Shown one piece after another: positions 11,196 to 24,077 of a stretch of DNA of 64,000 bases. The number at the start of each line of letters is the position of its first letter. Position 1 is the first letter of the stretch. The stretch is from NCBI GenBank assembly GCA_963457665.1, contig OY735218.1, positions 45,121,158 through 45,185,157 of the forward strand, in the 5' to 3' direction. Source of the DNA: Thysanoteuthis rhombus. Taxonomy: Eukaryota > Mollusca > Cephalopoda > Oegopsida > Thysanoteuthidae. The notes under the pieces are model-generated. The model was not told the origin of the DNA. It did no database searches and saw only the letters and a program-made list of their open reading frames with translations. The translations under genes and the position numbers were made by a program.

Positions 11196-11454
11196 CTCCT
11201 GTAGTATGATGCTTCACGATTGCACAATACTGACCAAGTACTGTGTGGATTGTCCGACCCTCATCGTATGTCCAATTACTATGGCCATGCATGAGAATAA
11301 GTAAATCTAAGTGGCACCCAACCATATAGTAGTCGTGAGAAAAACAGTTTTGCAGACCATTAAAAATGCACTTGAGTTTGATGCACACTGAGTGTCCCAA
11401 AGTGCCGCCTTGTACCAGACTAAACTAACATAACCGATGATTCTTCAGTTTTTA

Positions 11455-11740
11455 AAAAAAATTTTTATATGTATGTGAAAATGTTTTTTTCCTAATACCC
11501 CCTCCGAAATATATTTTTAGTGGGTGAGTTGGGGTTCAATTTGCAAATATAGTTTACGTGTTCACGTTCTTTTATTCCATAATTCTAACTGTTTTAGTGA
11601 TCACTTCTCATAAAAACGCAACAGAAGTAATATCATCCCTTTTCCCATTTTTAATTGATCACCCAACACAGCATGCTGCCAATCGACGTGGATCAAGTGA
11701 TGCTTTCTCCTGAGGGACTAACTAGTTATTACTAGTGTTT
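11455..11740 (+). repeat. Dispersed repeat family B, copy 2
   Basis: It matches 8165-8393 from a T-rich start through the TTTTTAATTGATCACCCAACA and GCATGCTGCCAA segments. It is diverged but collinear. Confidence 0.5.
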
Positions 11741-11774
11741 TTTTTTATCACCAATGTAGATCGAAACAAATTTT

Positions 11775-11855
11775 GACCACTAGACTTGTCTAGACTTGCT
11801 GTCTCATTCTCCTCCCAGCGGTGACCACCAAGCAACTGGTGTGATAATGGAACAG
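11775..11855 (+). repeat. Orphan 3' tail of an R4-type element
   Basis: ACTTGCTGTCTCATTCTCC followed by AGCGGTGACCACCAAGCAACTGGTGTGA is the second half of the family tail, with its hairpin damaged by one change (CACCAA/CTGGTG). It ends at AATGG, just before another R4 fragment. Confidence 0.6.
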
Positions 11856-12425
11856 AAAAAAAAACTATACAGGGAATTCAAAAGACGGATACAGAATGTT
11901 GCAGACGAAAGATCATAGACTTGGCTACGGAAAGGAGATCTGAAGAGAGAAACAAAATCGCTTATTATTACAGCACAAAACAAATGAATTGGGACAAACT
12001 ATGTCAAAGCAACTATTGACAGAACCCCCCCCCCCAAAAAAAAAAACAGCAAATGCCACAGAGAAAGAGATGATACTATAAACCACATAACTAATGAATG
12101 TCGACAACTGGTACCAGAACAAACCGGAGACAGCCCTGGATAATTGAAGTCATAAATTACTTTGGGATTTAGTCAACAGACAGGGCTGTGCCTGCAAATC
12201 ACAGAGTAAATAGGAAAGAGTGAAAAGCTGGGAAAGTACCAGGACCTGGCGAAGGAGCTGAAAAAGGAATGGAACATTTAAGTCAGGGTAGTACCAGTAA
12301 TTGTAAGTATACTCAAAGCTGTACTAAAGCCACTGAAAACGAGATTTGAGGAACTGGGTATAAAAGGAAGGGTTGAGACTATACAAACCAATGCATTGCT
12401 GGAGACTGGACGAATACGCATTTAA
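11856..12425 (+). pseudogene. Decayed R4/Dong-type copy, 5'-truncated and internally deleted
   Basis: It runs from the TWLRKGNLKRET-equivalent block through a damaged zinc-knuckle region (DDTINHITNECRQL) and then skips most of the endonuclease, resuming at the ADHRV-equivalent block. It ends with the ETIQTNALLETGRI-like C-terminus. Stops and a run of eleven C followed by eleven A (about 12,026-12,047) break it. No tail or TAA repeat is left at its 3' side. Confidence 0.65.
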
Positions 12426-12429
12426 GTTT

Positions 12430-13199
12430 TAGTACAAACAATTTAGTCATGCGTTTTATGAATTGAATAATTCTCTCTTGTGATTGGTCAACTGAACTCA
12501 CCATATACTAATGAAAACGACAACATTCAAGATACCAATGTACAACTAATGAACAATGCAATACGTTGAAAATGTTTTTGCTTATTTTTTTAATAAAGAA
12601 CACATTTTTATCTCAGAGGATTGGGTTGAGAAAAGAGAAAAAAAAACTTCTATTACGTTATCAAAAAGTATTTTTACCATGCATGAATAATCATATGAAT
12701 AGATTTGAAACCCTCTAATGCTTTATTGGGTCATCTTCAAAAACTGATTTGCAAAAACACTTCTCGGGGATCAAATCCGTACCCACAAAAATTTTTATGG
12801 ATTTATATCAAATAGTTTTTGTGGTAGGCGAGTACATATATACGGACTGACGAATTTTTGGCGAATTATGATAAGATATATACAAGGAATAGTCCTAGTA
12901 CACGCAAAGCTGTACTTTTCGAAACAACGAAATGGAATTTTACTAATACATAACTAGAAAAAAGAGACAAACTATAAAAGCAGACGCGAAAGACACAATT
13001 ATCATTTGGGATGAAATATGGGGATTGTTGGAAGAAACACAATGAATCACCAGAATGGGTAACGAGAAAAAAGAAAGAATCTTATGGACCTGGAAGAATA
13101 CGCTGATAGTTATGCTAACATCGCTATAATATTTTGATGGTATTGATGAATGATACGAATAAATACAAGACTTATTGGAGATTTGAAAAGAGATCAGAT
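12430..13199. other. No recognisable gene
   Basis: A+T-rich. The 87-codon minus-strand frame at 12,943-13,206 has no recognisable motif. I see no repeat boundary. Confidence 0.35.
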
Positions 13200-13345
13200 T
13201 GATCATAACAGGTCTGGTTAATCACTCAATGAAAATCATCACGTAATCAATGTTTTTGGCAGCATGGTGATCAATAGAAAAATTGGAAAGAAGGTGTGAT
13301 CAATGAATAAGTTACTTCTCTGCCCTTTTGTTGAATTGCTAAAAA
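13200..13345 (-). repeat. Dispersed repeat family B, copy 3 (inverted)
   Basis: Read on the minus strand it gives AAAGGGCAGAGAAGTAACTT, then TTGATCAC, a T-rich spacer, TTGATCACCATGCTGCCAA and a tail like that of copy 1. Orientation is opposite to the copies at 8165 and 11,455. Confidence 0.5.
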
Positions 13346-13855
13346 GTCTGATAAAAAAACCCAAGCGTGAGCAGTATAGGACAGAAACTAAGGCACCGAT
13401 TTAGCAAAAACTTAAATTGTAAATTGAACCTCCCTTATAAAACCTGTTTGGGGCAAAAGAAAAGTTTTTTCATGTGTGATAAGGAGAAAATGTTTGAATT
13501 TATAGCCTTGTAGCTCCATCACTGCATCCTGTACGCGCAGCAGGTACATTCATAGATAGCCAGTCCACCAGCCAGACACATTTGAGAACTGAAGAAATCT
13601 ACATTGACAGTTTTGTTAACAGTTTCAAATTGAAATATTTGGAATTTCATTTGAGGAATAATACAAAAACTGTAACTGTAGCAGAAAAAAAGGTTTTCTC
13701 TGATTTACTGTCAGAAGTTATTTTTCTGTGGAGTCGGATTCGTAGCTAAAAAAGATGAGCTTATTATAAGGCGGAGGCCTTAAAATGTAATACTACGCAA
13801 GTTTAACCGACTGAACACTGGTAGAATTCAATGTACTAGGGCAGTGCTCGCTCTA
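13346..13855. other. No recognisable gene
   Basis: A+T-rich, no motif or repeat boundary recognised. Confidence 0.35.
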
Positions 13856-13859
13856 AAGG

Positions 13860-14200
13860 TGCAAGTTTGGAATGATGATGTGTGTAGAATAGCCTGCCAT
13901 AATTGTCACACAAAATAATTCTCCTTCTGTCGTATGAGACTATGAATCATCTTCAGTGTTGCTAATTTAGCTATTTTATATCTAAATTCAAATAATTATA
14001 AAGAGCGGAAGTCAGGGGAGCGGTAAAAAAGAAACCAGAAAAAAGATCTTTAATCTGTAATTATTAATTTATTTTACATTAGATTTCTCAAGAATTGCAG
14101 ACCTAAAAATCTTCAAACTCGATACTGCACTGCCGTATGATGTGTTGATGAATGTCTGTTGAACATAAACTTCGTACAATGACTACCTATCGAGTAATTA
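13860..14200 (+). repeat. Diverged dispersed repeat (family C), copy 1
   Basis: Collinear with 18,060-18,700. The shared order is a GTGTGGAATA-like segment, TCTTCAGTNTNGCTAATTT-like, TATTTTATATCTAAATTCAAA-like, and later CTTCGTACAATGACTACCT versus CTTTGTACAATGACCAGTT. Divergence is high, so this is a by-eye match only. Confidence 0.35.
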
Positions 14201-14202
14201 TG

Positions 14203-14231
<29 letters not shown>
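14201..14231. repeat. (TG)n microsatellite
   Basis: An almost perfect run of GT units, followed by GCGTACACAC. Confidence 0.9.
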
Positions 14232-14234
<3 letters not shown>

Positions 14235-14289
14235 ACACACATTTCTTCAATTTCAGTTAGATGTTTATACATAGATCTACCAAACAATC

Positions 14290-14480
14290 TATGTAGCACT
14301 TTGTTTATTTAACTCTGCCAACGGTGCGGAAGAGGAATATCTATCAACTGATGGCTGTCCGTTTGTCTAAAGAATAGTTTAAAAAGTTCTCAATGAATTA
14401 CTAGGAAATTTCATTGAAGTTTTTGCCATGGGAAAAAGAAGAATTGGGTTAATTTTGGGGTGAATCCAGGATTTTTTCGA
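14290..14480 (-). repeat. Dispersed repeat family A, copy 2 (inverted)
   Basis: On the minus strand it reads GGATTCACCCCAAAATTAA, TGAAATTTCCTAGTAATTC, ACAAACGGACAGCCATC and CCGTTGGCAGAGTT, the same order as in the copy at 7090-7570 but with most of the middle missing. Confidence 0.5.
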
Positions 14481-14865
14481 TTGAGAGATATTCTACACTT
14501 AATAATAATAAGTAAACAAAAGTCTGGAAAATGGAATATTACCTTCCTTTCATCGCAGCAATATATGAATATATGTTCATTCAGTTTCTACAATATTGCG
14601 TTGACGTGAGTATGTGCTCTCTGAGTGCTTTTTAGTTTATTTATCGATTGTATGTATCTGTATGTTTAAGAGAGTCAATATTTCGCCGTATCCTCAGAAG
14701 AAGCATTGGTACTGCTCCTCACACGCCAGATGATCATTGTACAAACTTTGACCAGAGTTGGAAGTTGGAAGTCGAACCGATTACAGAACGAACATTTTGG
14801 CAAGTATTCGTTGCACGAAATGAAAAAAAAAGATTTGAAGAATCTGAAGGAGAAGAATTTGAAAG

Positions 14866-14900
14866 AGAAGAAGAAGAAGAAGAAGAAGAAGAAGAAGAAG

Positions 14901-14930
<30 letters not shown>
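14866..14930. repeat. (GAA)n microsatellite
   Basis: About 21 GAA units. On one side it gives a run of Glu or Lys codons and on the other Ser codons. These frames are compositional and not taken as genes. Confidence 0.9.
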
Positions 14931-14931
<1 letters not shown>

Positions 14932-15124
14932 GAAAATATAAGGTGGGGGTAGGAAGAGTGATGATAAGGAAGACGAAAGCAGTGAAGTGAAATAGATGAA
15001 AACGATTATGATGATGATGAAAAATGTAGAAGCAAGAAGATGATGATGACAGAAGAAAATAGAAAATTTCTCAGGGCAGAAAATCACAGAGGTATCAATA
15101 TATGTTTATGATATTACTCGATAA

Positions 15125-16517
15125 ACAGCAGTAATCTTATAAAAGGAATGAACACAGGGGCCGTAGCGGTAATAAGATACACAAGACCATTCCTAGGATG
15201 GACAAAAGGAGAACTCCAATCAATGGACTAGCGAACAAGGAAGCTTATAACAATGCATAAAGCCTTACACCCAAGAGATGACACGGATAGACTATACGTG
15301 AAGAGAAAAGAAGGCGACAGAGGGATCATCAGCATAGAGGACTGTGTCCAGAGGGACAAAGAAGCATGTGCAAAAAAACAGTGAAAACATCATAAAGAGT
15401 ACCCGAAACAGCGCTGATACCAACCAAAAAGGTTAAAAAAAATGGAGCAGCAAACAAGAACAGAAGAATAGGAACTGAAGACACTATACAGAGAAATTAG
15501 AAGACAGATACAAGATGTGGCAGACGAGAGATCATAGACATGGCTACGAAAAGGAAACTTGGAGAGAGAAACGGAATCATGGCAGCTCAAAACAAATGCA
15601 TCAGAACAAACTATATTAAAACAAAAATCGACAGAACACAGACAAACAGCAAATGCTGCCTGTGTGGTAAAGAGATGAGACATTAAACCATAAAAGTAGT
15701 GAATGTAGTCAACTCGCCCAGAAGGAGTATAAACATATACACAATAGAGTAGCAACGGTGATACACTGGGAACTGAGTAAACAAATGGGATTTAAACATA
15801 CCGAAAGTGGTACCAGCACGAACCGGAGACAGCCCTGGAGAATGGAAACCACAAATTACTTTGGGACTTGGACATCCAAACAGACCACCTCATCCAAGCA
15901 AGAACACCAGACCTAGTAATTGTAAACAAAAGGAGGAAAACCTACCAAATAATAGACGTGGCCGTGCCTGCAGACCATACAGTAAATAGGAAAGAGAGTG
16001 AAAAGCTGGTAAAATACCCAAATCTGGCAAGAGAGCTGAAGAAAGTGTGTAACATGAATGTCAGGGTAGTACCAGTAATAATAGGCGCACTCGGAAGTGT
16101 CACAAAGACTCTGAAGACAAAATTGGAGGAACTCAGGTAAAAAAGAAGGATTGAGACTGTATAGACCACAGCAATGCTAGGAACTGCACTTATCCTGAGG
16201 AAAGTGCCAGAAATATAAGATCTACGACCTTAATTATTAGCAGTGGCCTAGGGGGAGACCCCCCACCAAAAAAACCCCACCCAAATAGTTGCAGAGGAAT
16301 GATAGGTGAGGGAGAGATGAGATGTGGGCTGAAGACCTGAGGAGACTTATTGTCAGTCAGTCTTCAGCAATGACCACTGGGCAACCGGTGTGAAACTGTA
16401 AACAGCAGTATTACTGTGGCCTATGAGAACTAGGAGAGGAGGACTGGAGACTTGAGGAGACGTGCTGTCACTCAAACTCCAACAGTTACCACCAGGCAAC
16501 TGGTGTGAGATTGCAAA
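15125..16517 (+). pseudogene. R4/Dong-type copy, 5'-truncated, with 3' tail
   Basis: It starts in the block before RYTGPFLGWTKEELQ (IRYTRPFLGWTKGELQSMD at about 15,172) and runs collinearly with the good copy through the zinc-knuckle region, the endonuclease and the C-terminus. About 15,868-16,140 is open for 90 codons and contains RTPDLVIVNKRRKTYQIIDV, keeping the PD-X14-D pattern. Elsewhere stops and small deletions break the frame (for example, the second knuckle Cys block is frame-shifted). The tail at about 16,300-16,517 has both hairpin repeats and ends in a short TAA repeat. Confidence 0.75.
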
Positions 16518-16532
16518 TAATAATAATAATAG

Positions 16533-17185
16533 TGGAAAAGTGGTATCAGCACAAGCCAGAGGCAGTCTTGGAGAATGACAACCACAAACTACTCTGGGAC
16601 TTTGACATCCAAACTGACCACCTCATCCAGGCAATTTAATGTAATTGCAGACAAAAACGGAAGACCTGCCAAATAGTAAACGTTGCTGTACCTGCAGACC
16701 ATAGAGTAAAAAGGAAGGAGAGTGAAAAACGGGGAAAATACCAGGACCTAGCAAGAGAATTAAGGAAGATGTTGAACATGAAAACCAGGGTAGTACCGGT
16801 CATAGTGGGCGCATTAGGAACTATCCCCAAAACGCTGAGGGTGAGACTGGAGGAGATCGGGCTTAGGGGAAGGATTGAGACCGTACAGACCACAGCACTA
16901 CTGGGAACTGCACAGATACTGAGGAAGGTGCTAGAGATATAAGGACTGCAACGAATTTTAGCCCTAACATGATAGGTGAAAGAGAGAGGAGACGTTAGCT
17001 CAAGACCTGAGGAGACTTATTGTCACTCAGCCTTCAGCGATAACCACTGGGCAACCGATGTGAAACTGTAAATTGCAGAATTACTGCGACCTATGAGTAC
17101 TAGGAGAGGAGGGCTGGAGACTTGAGGAGACTTGCTGTCACTCAAACTCCAGCAGTTACCACCAGGCAACTGGTGTGAGATTCCA

Positions 17186-17186
<1 letters not shown>
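16533..17186 (+). pseudogene. R4/Dong-type copy, 5'-truncated in the endonuclease
   Basis: It begins right after the TAA tail of the copy on its left, at a point equal to EKWYQHKP, just upstream of the endonuclease. The PD motif is lost (a short change after HLIQA brings in a stop), but the final block MLNMKTRVVPVIVGALGTIPKT is present. The tail at about 16,940-17,186 has both hairpin repeats. The right-hand end is a long TAA repeat. Confidence 0.75.

Positions 17187-17239
<53 letters not shown>
17187..17239. repeat. (TAA)n tail or target repeat
   Basis: About 17 AAT units directly after the family tail sequence TGTGAGATTCC. Confidence 0.9.
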
Positions 17240-17240
<1 letters not shown>

Positions 17241-17574
17241 GATTAGTTGTTCCTGCTGGCCTCGCAGAAAACAAACTGAAATACATCGATGTAATCCTAG
17301 TTGGCTGATTACTGTACATATCTTTATCCCCCTTGTTGTCTGGTTGCATGAAAAAGAACTTCTGGTTATTTGAACAGTAACTGCAGTTCATTCAAAAATG
17401 TCTTGCATCTTCTCTCGCATCCCTGTTCTTTGTAGATTCCTTATAATCCTCAATTTACACGCTTGGCACCTTGTTGGATACGAAGCGTTCATCGATGACA
17501 TTACGATAGTATTGAGAGCATCCCTTTTCTTAATTGAAGAGTATCCTTGATTCAATTATCAAAAGAAAAAAAAG

Positions 17575-17795
17575 CGAAGAACTGGACAAAGATCCAGACT
17601 TCACAGCAGAATGTATAGAATTGTAGAGTATGAAAGTAACAGTAGTTTCCACCATTGTCGGATCACTTGGAATAGTCTAAAAGAGCCCTGACAAAGATTG
17701 TTAGAACTGGATCCAGAAAAATCGAAATTATCCACATGATTACTTTACTGAAAACAGCTACAATACTGATAAGGGTGCTGGTATCTTGAGAGGAC
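17575..17795 (+). pseudogene. Old R4-like C-terminal fragment
   Basis: About 17,627-17,680 reads MKVTVVSTIVGSLGIV, the equivalent of MKTRVVPVIVGALGTV. Later LLKTATILIRVLVS matches the ALLGTAQILRKVLEI end. It is broken by stops and lacks tail and TAA repeat. Confidence 0.5.
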
Positions 17796-18059
17796 ATGAT
17801 GTCACTTGATTTCCAGTGAGAGTAACCAGTTAGTACCTTTTTGAAAATTTATAACTTGACGGAGATAAATAGAGTGTGAAGTCGGTGAGAATATGGATAC
17901 AAATGCTATGGGTTTGAGGGCACTTGCTGATGGTGTGTAGGACGTATTTTTATCAAAAAGATTTTACTCTTGGGTTGAAGAGCCCAGTGTTAGGAACAAA
18001 AAAGACCCCCCCCCCCAAAAAAAAAGTCACACTGATCATTATATAAGTACTAGATCAGT

Positions 18060-18700
18060 GACTGTTTCAAACATGTATGTTTGGAAGGGGGTGGGCGTGT
18101 GGAATAATATTCTGGCCATCGTACGAAACAACAACTTAGAAGTATTCGGTTACTTCTCTTCAGTATAGTCAAGTTGGATATTTTATATCTGAATTTAGCT
18201 CTATTAATAAAAGTGAAAATTCATCATTGTTAAATGATAAAATGAAAATATACTTCTCGTACCTTTTTTCTGATGGAAAAACAAATGTAAAAAATGCTAT
18301 CGAATACATTGGAAATAGGAGAGTATAATTCCTCAAATTGGGTTTGAGAAAAAACTAACGAACAAAACAAAAAACAGAAGGAATAGCCACTTCCGTCGTT
18401 TATCCCTCGACTGAGTTCCCTCAGGTTTGACCTTGAAATAATGAGACGCTGTACTTTGTGATGTTGTTGGTTTTAACAACCAAAACATAAATATCGTCAA
18501 TAATAATAATTGCAATCAAAATAAAAACCATAATTCAACTTAATTTCGTTCTATTGAAAAATTCGACGGAAACCCCCATTTTTCTTTCTCTCTCTCTCTC
18601 TTTCACCCCCTTTCTCTCATTTCAGAATAACATATTTGACGAATATCAACTTTGTACAATGACCAGTTGTCAAATAATCTGGGTGCATAAAAGCAACACG
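18060..18700 (+). repeat. Diverged dispersed repeat (family C), copy 2
   Basis: Partner of 13,860-14,200, recognised by three collinear short segments. A (CT)n-rich patch at about 18,585-18,618 interrupts it. Confidence 0.3.
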
Positions 18701-19298
18701 GAGATCGTACCGATTAACAACAACCAATAAGATTAGCATCTGCTCTTTATTATTTGACGTGATTGTGAAAAAGGTTTACACATATTTCAGGCTTGATACT
18801 TTGTTTAGTAGAAAACAACACCGAATCCGTTTACCGAAAAGAGTGCATAGTTTGAAATTGTGCGTAGGAAGTATTTTATCAATAAATTTCTATACCCCTC
18901 CATGATTCAAGTGTTACAGGCAGCGAAACAAATAAATTACAATGTTCATTATTAGAGTAGATAATACTTTATATCATGAGAATAATCATAGTATCGTATA
19001 TCATAAAAAGGAGACAATCATGGTGAAGTATAATGAAAAGTCAATTGTGATCATGTATAAGACGATCGTGATGATAGTCATTAACAAGAAGTTATATGTG
19101 GAAGTGACTTGATATCCCCTTTCGAGATAATCCTTGGCACATGATGGCCTCTATCGAATTTCAGTCTGATATACTTCCAATTTAGCTTCATCTAATATCG
19201 AATAGTTCTTCATTATTTGCTTGAGGTATATTGACTTATCCCCTCTTCCCTCCAAACGCCTTCTTGCTATCTTCATCTTTTTGCTTCTTTGTTGCAAA

Positions 19299-19335
<37 letters not shown>

Positions 19336-21480
19336 GCTAAATCCTAAGCTTCTTTCTTGCCTTTTACTTATCACCGATTCCGTTCTATGTTAGCTCTTTC
19401 CGTGGACAGAATGATGGTAAGCAGGCTAGTGTTGCAAAGCATTTCTACTGAGTTCTCTTTTGACCCTGTGCCGTACTGAGGAAAGACTGATGAAAAAAAT
19501 ATCCCTGTGTTCATGCCTGCTAATGCATATACATAGACAAGTATCATTTAAAATCTCTCAGGATGACACGGAAGTGGCTTTTGCACTTTGGCAAGATTTA
19601 AAAAGATGTATAGCAGTTGCTAGCTCATTGGCTCTAACTTATATATTATGTTTATAAAAGAAGTACAGCGTAAAGAATAATCAACTTTTCAAGACATGTA
19701 AAAGAAAGATATGTGTGTACTATAGTCGTATGTTATAACATATTAACTGTGAAAAGGGGATAGTTTAAGTTAATGATAAGAGTAACATTAAGAGCCAAAG
19801 CCACGTGAGATCTTCAATACCAGAATTTTGAATATAATTATCAACTGATTGGTGGATTCAGCTCAGAATTAAATTTCACTCGCATATTGCCTCATGCGTT
19901 ACGTCATCATATCGACATTTTTGAAAAGTGAATTATAAATAAACACAACTAACGCTGGATAAACATAAACTGAAAAAATTATCATTCTCTGCGACGAACG
20001 TCCTAATTTTAGACCAAATTGAATTTTTCTCATATCCCTGGTTATATAACGTGGTCATAAGACGCAGTGATGTCATAAGATAACTTGTTCTGATCACACA
20101 ACGACGCAAGAATAGACTCAGCTCTTGTTATCATTAAGACAAGCACAAAACATACGAGGGCAACAGAAACAGTAACACTGACCATTGAATGGTTGACGTG
20201 AACGTGAACTGCATAAGTAGTTAACAATATTCGCCATACTTTACCTTTCACCCAACCCACGTCACAAGATCTTTGGAAGTTTTGGGGCTAAAGGAGTACT
20301 AATGATCTTCTATAGGTTCGTTGTTGTCTCTGAAACATCTCGAATCGTAATATTACTTTAGCATTGAACGCTGAATAGAATGATATTGATTCTTTTGTAC
20401 TAAGCTTAGCTAACAACAGTGTCCATTGTGGATCGAAGTAATTATTAGTTAGTTAGTTGAGTCCCACATCGTCATCGGCAGAAGACAATACCAATCCAGC
20501 TGTCGTAATGCTGTCAACCAGTCTCTTTGATATCGATTTCCACTTGGATTTTTATTCCTTGTATATCTGTTCTTTGTGTATTTGGTATTTTGCAAGTCCT
20601 GGTCTTTTTAACTTTTTGTCGTATTTTGTTGTTGAATACCTCGCACATTAAACGTCGCTTGTCGGAGTGGTTCTCAGCTTCTCAAGAACTTATTAAACAT
20701 AATTAGCCGGTTGTTCACCAACCAATTAAGAGGCACAACACAAAGATCTTGATATTATCGATCGTGGATGTTAATTTTTTAATTTGTTCTCACATTTAAA
20801 TTTTTTCAAATCTTACGTAGAATCTCACTAATAGACATAAATTTATAATTTAAAAGTAGATGAATAGATATGTAATTGAATCTTTTTCTTCACTGGCCGA
20901 ACAAAGTAACAAATATTCTCTTGTTACAAGCACCGTGACTCCAGTTAACTCTACAACTCACTAAACGTCTTCAATAACTGGTCCCAAACACGGGTAAAGG
21001 AGATTTGATGGGCTTGGAGCTGGTACGTAACCCCCCCCCCCAACCCCCCCCCCCCCTACTAGCTACTGAAACTGCAGCAAAGTGATTGCAGTCCTATGCC
21101 CCACGAGGAGTATGCCAAAATAAAGAAATTGATGATAAAATTAGCCCAATTCACAATTTACATTTGGAAGTAATATTAGAATAAAAACGATGGCAAATGT
21201 TTGGGAAATTATAAGTAGTTAGGGGGCAACAGTTATAAAAGTTGATTTTGGTCAGGGTGCATTTCAATTTTATAAAATAAGGATGAAATAGGATCGCTTA
21301 ATAAAGATTCTTCCGTAGATAGAATGAAATCTGTATTTTGTCATTATCTTCAGGGAACAGACTTGCTGCTTCTCATGTCAAACCTATGAATTCGAGCATC
21401 CTTTATTTAGGGGTATAGCAGAAGTATTTTTGTTTTTTTAGGGATCTGTACACCGAATTTCATTTCATGTACACATCTAA
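18701..21480. other. No recognisable gene; simple repeats
   Basis: A+T-rich. Visible landmarks are a (CT)n run at about 19,301-19,336 and two C runs split by AA at about 21,031-21,057. The frames at 19,460-19,657, 20,042-20,260 (minus; hydrophobic middle, no family motif) and 20,457-20,651 are short and unsupported. Confidence 0.35.
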
Positions 21481-21496
21481 AAACCAACCCTGAACC

Positions 21497-21549
<53 letters not shown>
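21497..21549. repeat. (ATC)n microsatellite
   Basis: About 17 ATC units. Unlike the other two ATC runs (9034 and 26,923), no RTE sequence is recognisable on either side. Confidence 0.9.
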
Positions 21550-22549
21550 ATACTAATTAGCTGTACCCTGTATTTCAGACGTTATAATGCGGATACATGT
21601 ATAGAAGCTGCTCGCAAATTTGAGAAGTGGAAAGAAATTTAACAATATCTGACCATACAGCTCAAAACTTGTTTAAACGTTGCAAGAGTGGCAACTTCTC
21701 TGAAATAAATCCCGAAAGTGGAGTACAATCAATTTTAGCTTACTATACTTTGAAACGCATGGTACAGGAGAACCTGATCAGTAGTCCTCTTAAACTTCAA
21801 AAAGTGTAAGGATCAACAGATACCATTCCTACATGGAGAAATACAAAAGCCTAAAGAGTTGATTAAGAATTGAACAATCCTTTAAAACACCCCAATAGTA
21901 TTTTGAGACGCGAAAAGCATTACTGTAAATACCCCCTCCCCGACCACATCATCGTTGGGCCATTCTTTTTTCCCAATAATATTGCCTAATAAAACTGAGA
22001 TGTGCTACCCATGGTTAAAATCGACACGTTGGCGCTGAGATCTCTTGTACGTTGAAACAGTTCCTATCTGTTAGTACAGTATTGGGTGTTACTTTTTCTC
22101 GCATGCTTTTTCTATAGCAATCGACGTCAGCTACCAATTTCTACTAGATGCATTGCCTGGGTTTTCAACTCATTAATAATAAAGGATTGCTGCATCAGGG
22201 GAAAATTTGTTGGGGTCGGGGTGGGGGCAATATTGCATTGGGTGTGGATCTATCGAAGGTCAGGGTAGTATTATTGGGAGAGAAAGATATCCAATAAATC
22301 TTGTTCTCTCAATCATTCTTTGACAATCTAATAAAGTAACTGTTTTTGCTGTTTTTCCTGGCGTTATGAATTGTACCGGATGTTTCTTTCTTTCGTATCG
22401 GCTCAAAGCGAGACACACAACTGTAAGATGCAGGAGGGGGATCCCAGAAATTGAGGAGTGGAAGTAGGCAAGAGACAGAGAGAGATAAGGGAGGAGTAGA
22501 AGAAGGAAAAGGAAAGATATTTGACAACTATATGTATGTATACATATAA

Positions 22550-22550
<1 letters not shown>
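21550..22550. other. No recognisable gene
   Basis: A+T-rich with short frames only. A G-rich patch lies at about 22,211-22,228. Confidence 0.35.

Positions 22551-22622
<72 letters not shown>
22551..22622. repeat. (TA)n microsatellite
   Basis: About 36 TA units without interruption. The Tyr/Ile-rich frames through it are compositional. Confidence 0.95.
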
Positions 22623-22627
<5 letters not shown>

Positions 22628-23993
22628 ATAGATATGGCATTTGCAGGAGGAAATAGTGAATATATCGGGTTTACAAATTTTAAAAGATTTTTGGTATAAA
22701 ATCAAATAAAAGGCAAGACTTACTGTACGTGCTCTACCCGTACATCTTATTGGAAAATGGTACTTTAAAATAGGTAATGAAATATTCCATTGGATCATAG
22801 GAGTCAATGAGAATTTTTAGGACGTACCCGTTTTATTGATGACTTATGTTCTCTCAATGATGGAGGGAGATTTTGAAAATCGTACATTCATATATGCCCT
22901 AAATGCAAGCAATTTTCCTAGATTTGGACATTAAAATCGATGACGAGATGTTTGTCAACAAATTGTTTGATAAGCGAGATCTCTTTCCGTTCCATATCGT
23001 ACATCTGCCTTTTAGAACAAGCAGTATTCCGTATTATATGTCTTACGGAACTATATTATCAGAATATATGTGAATAGCTTGAGCTACTCTTAGATTTATC
23101 GATTTTATACCGAAGATTGTTTTTCAGTTGTAAAAATAGTAAATCAAACAATTTACTAAAGCCATGACTAGACATCTTGAACTCTTTAAAACTTATCAAC
23201 TTAACTTTGACGAAAATTGAAGAACATGTTGACGAGAGTATAGAAATAGAATAAATGAATAATGTATATTAAAATAATTCAATTGACATTAATGTAAGGG
23301 TAATTAAGTGCCCCAAAGAGATGGACCTAGTTTTCATCAGTGTGAAAGATCATTGTTTTGGTTGGGAGAGGAGAAAATATTTGGCTTTGGTCCATTTGTC
23401 TAACTGATAGATAGTTGGGTAGGTCAGGAGATCAAAAATAGAAATTATTTAAGTAGATTAACGGAATAGCCTATTGAGATTTTACAACCCACTACAAGGA
23501 TATGTTATAAGACATGGAATAATTAACTTTATGGTCGGTGGGAAAAAAATGACAAATTCTTCGGTTGAATATATTGGTAAGAAATCAACTTTTCACGTCT
23601 ATTTTCTTTGTAATTAGTATGCTCAGAGATAATATCATAAGTTGGTTTACATGCAGTCTTAGAATCAAACCGACAGAACAGATGTAATATCCACAATAGA
23701 AGTGACACAGACAGTGAATCACGTCTGGAGGTGGTGTTTGATCAAAACTGCTGGGGTACCATGTAAACATGTTTTATAACTTTTTTTTCTTCTTGAATCC
23801 CCAAAAAGGTTACATGTTGAACAACTGATGATCCCAACAATGGAAAATCCATACATAGTACCATAATAACAAGGTATACCTAAAACAGAGAAAGACAATG
23901 AAGAAAGTTACATAAATTACATTAACAGATATAACAAAAATATTTGGAGAAAGTATTTCAATGTTTAGTGTTGACAGCTGTAAAACTTTTTTG

Positions 23994-23995
<2 letters not shown>
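22623..23995. other. No recognisable gene
   Basis: A+T-rich sequence without motif, RNA fold or repeat boundary that I can support. Confidence 0.35.
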
Positions 23996-24076
<81 letters not shown>

Positions 24077-24077
24077 T
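23996..24077. repeat. Compound (AT)n-(AG)n microsatellite
   Basis: About 34 nt of AT units pass directly into about 46 nt of AG units with two small interruptions. Confidence 0.9.

Noticed and set aside
14648..14941. Glu-rich 97-codon frame
   Set aside because: Produced by the (GAA)n repeat; no conserved flanking sequence.
20042..20260. Minus-strand 72-codon frame with a hydrophobic centre, possible secreted peptide or exon
   Set aside because: No signal peptide of normal layout at the start, no splice-site or homology support.
22260..22807. Tyr/Ile-repeat frames
   Set aside because: Produced by the (TA)n microsatellite.
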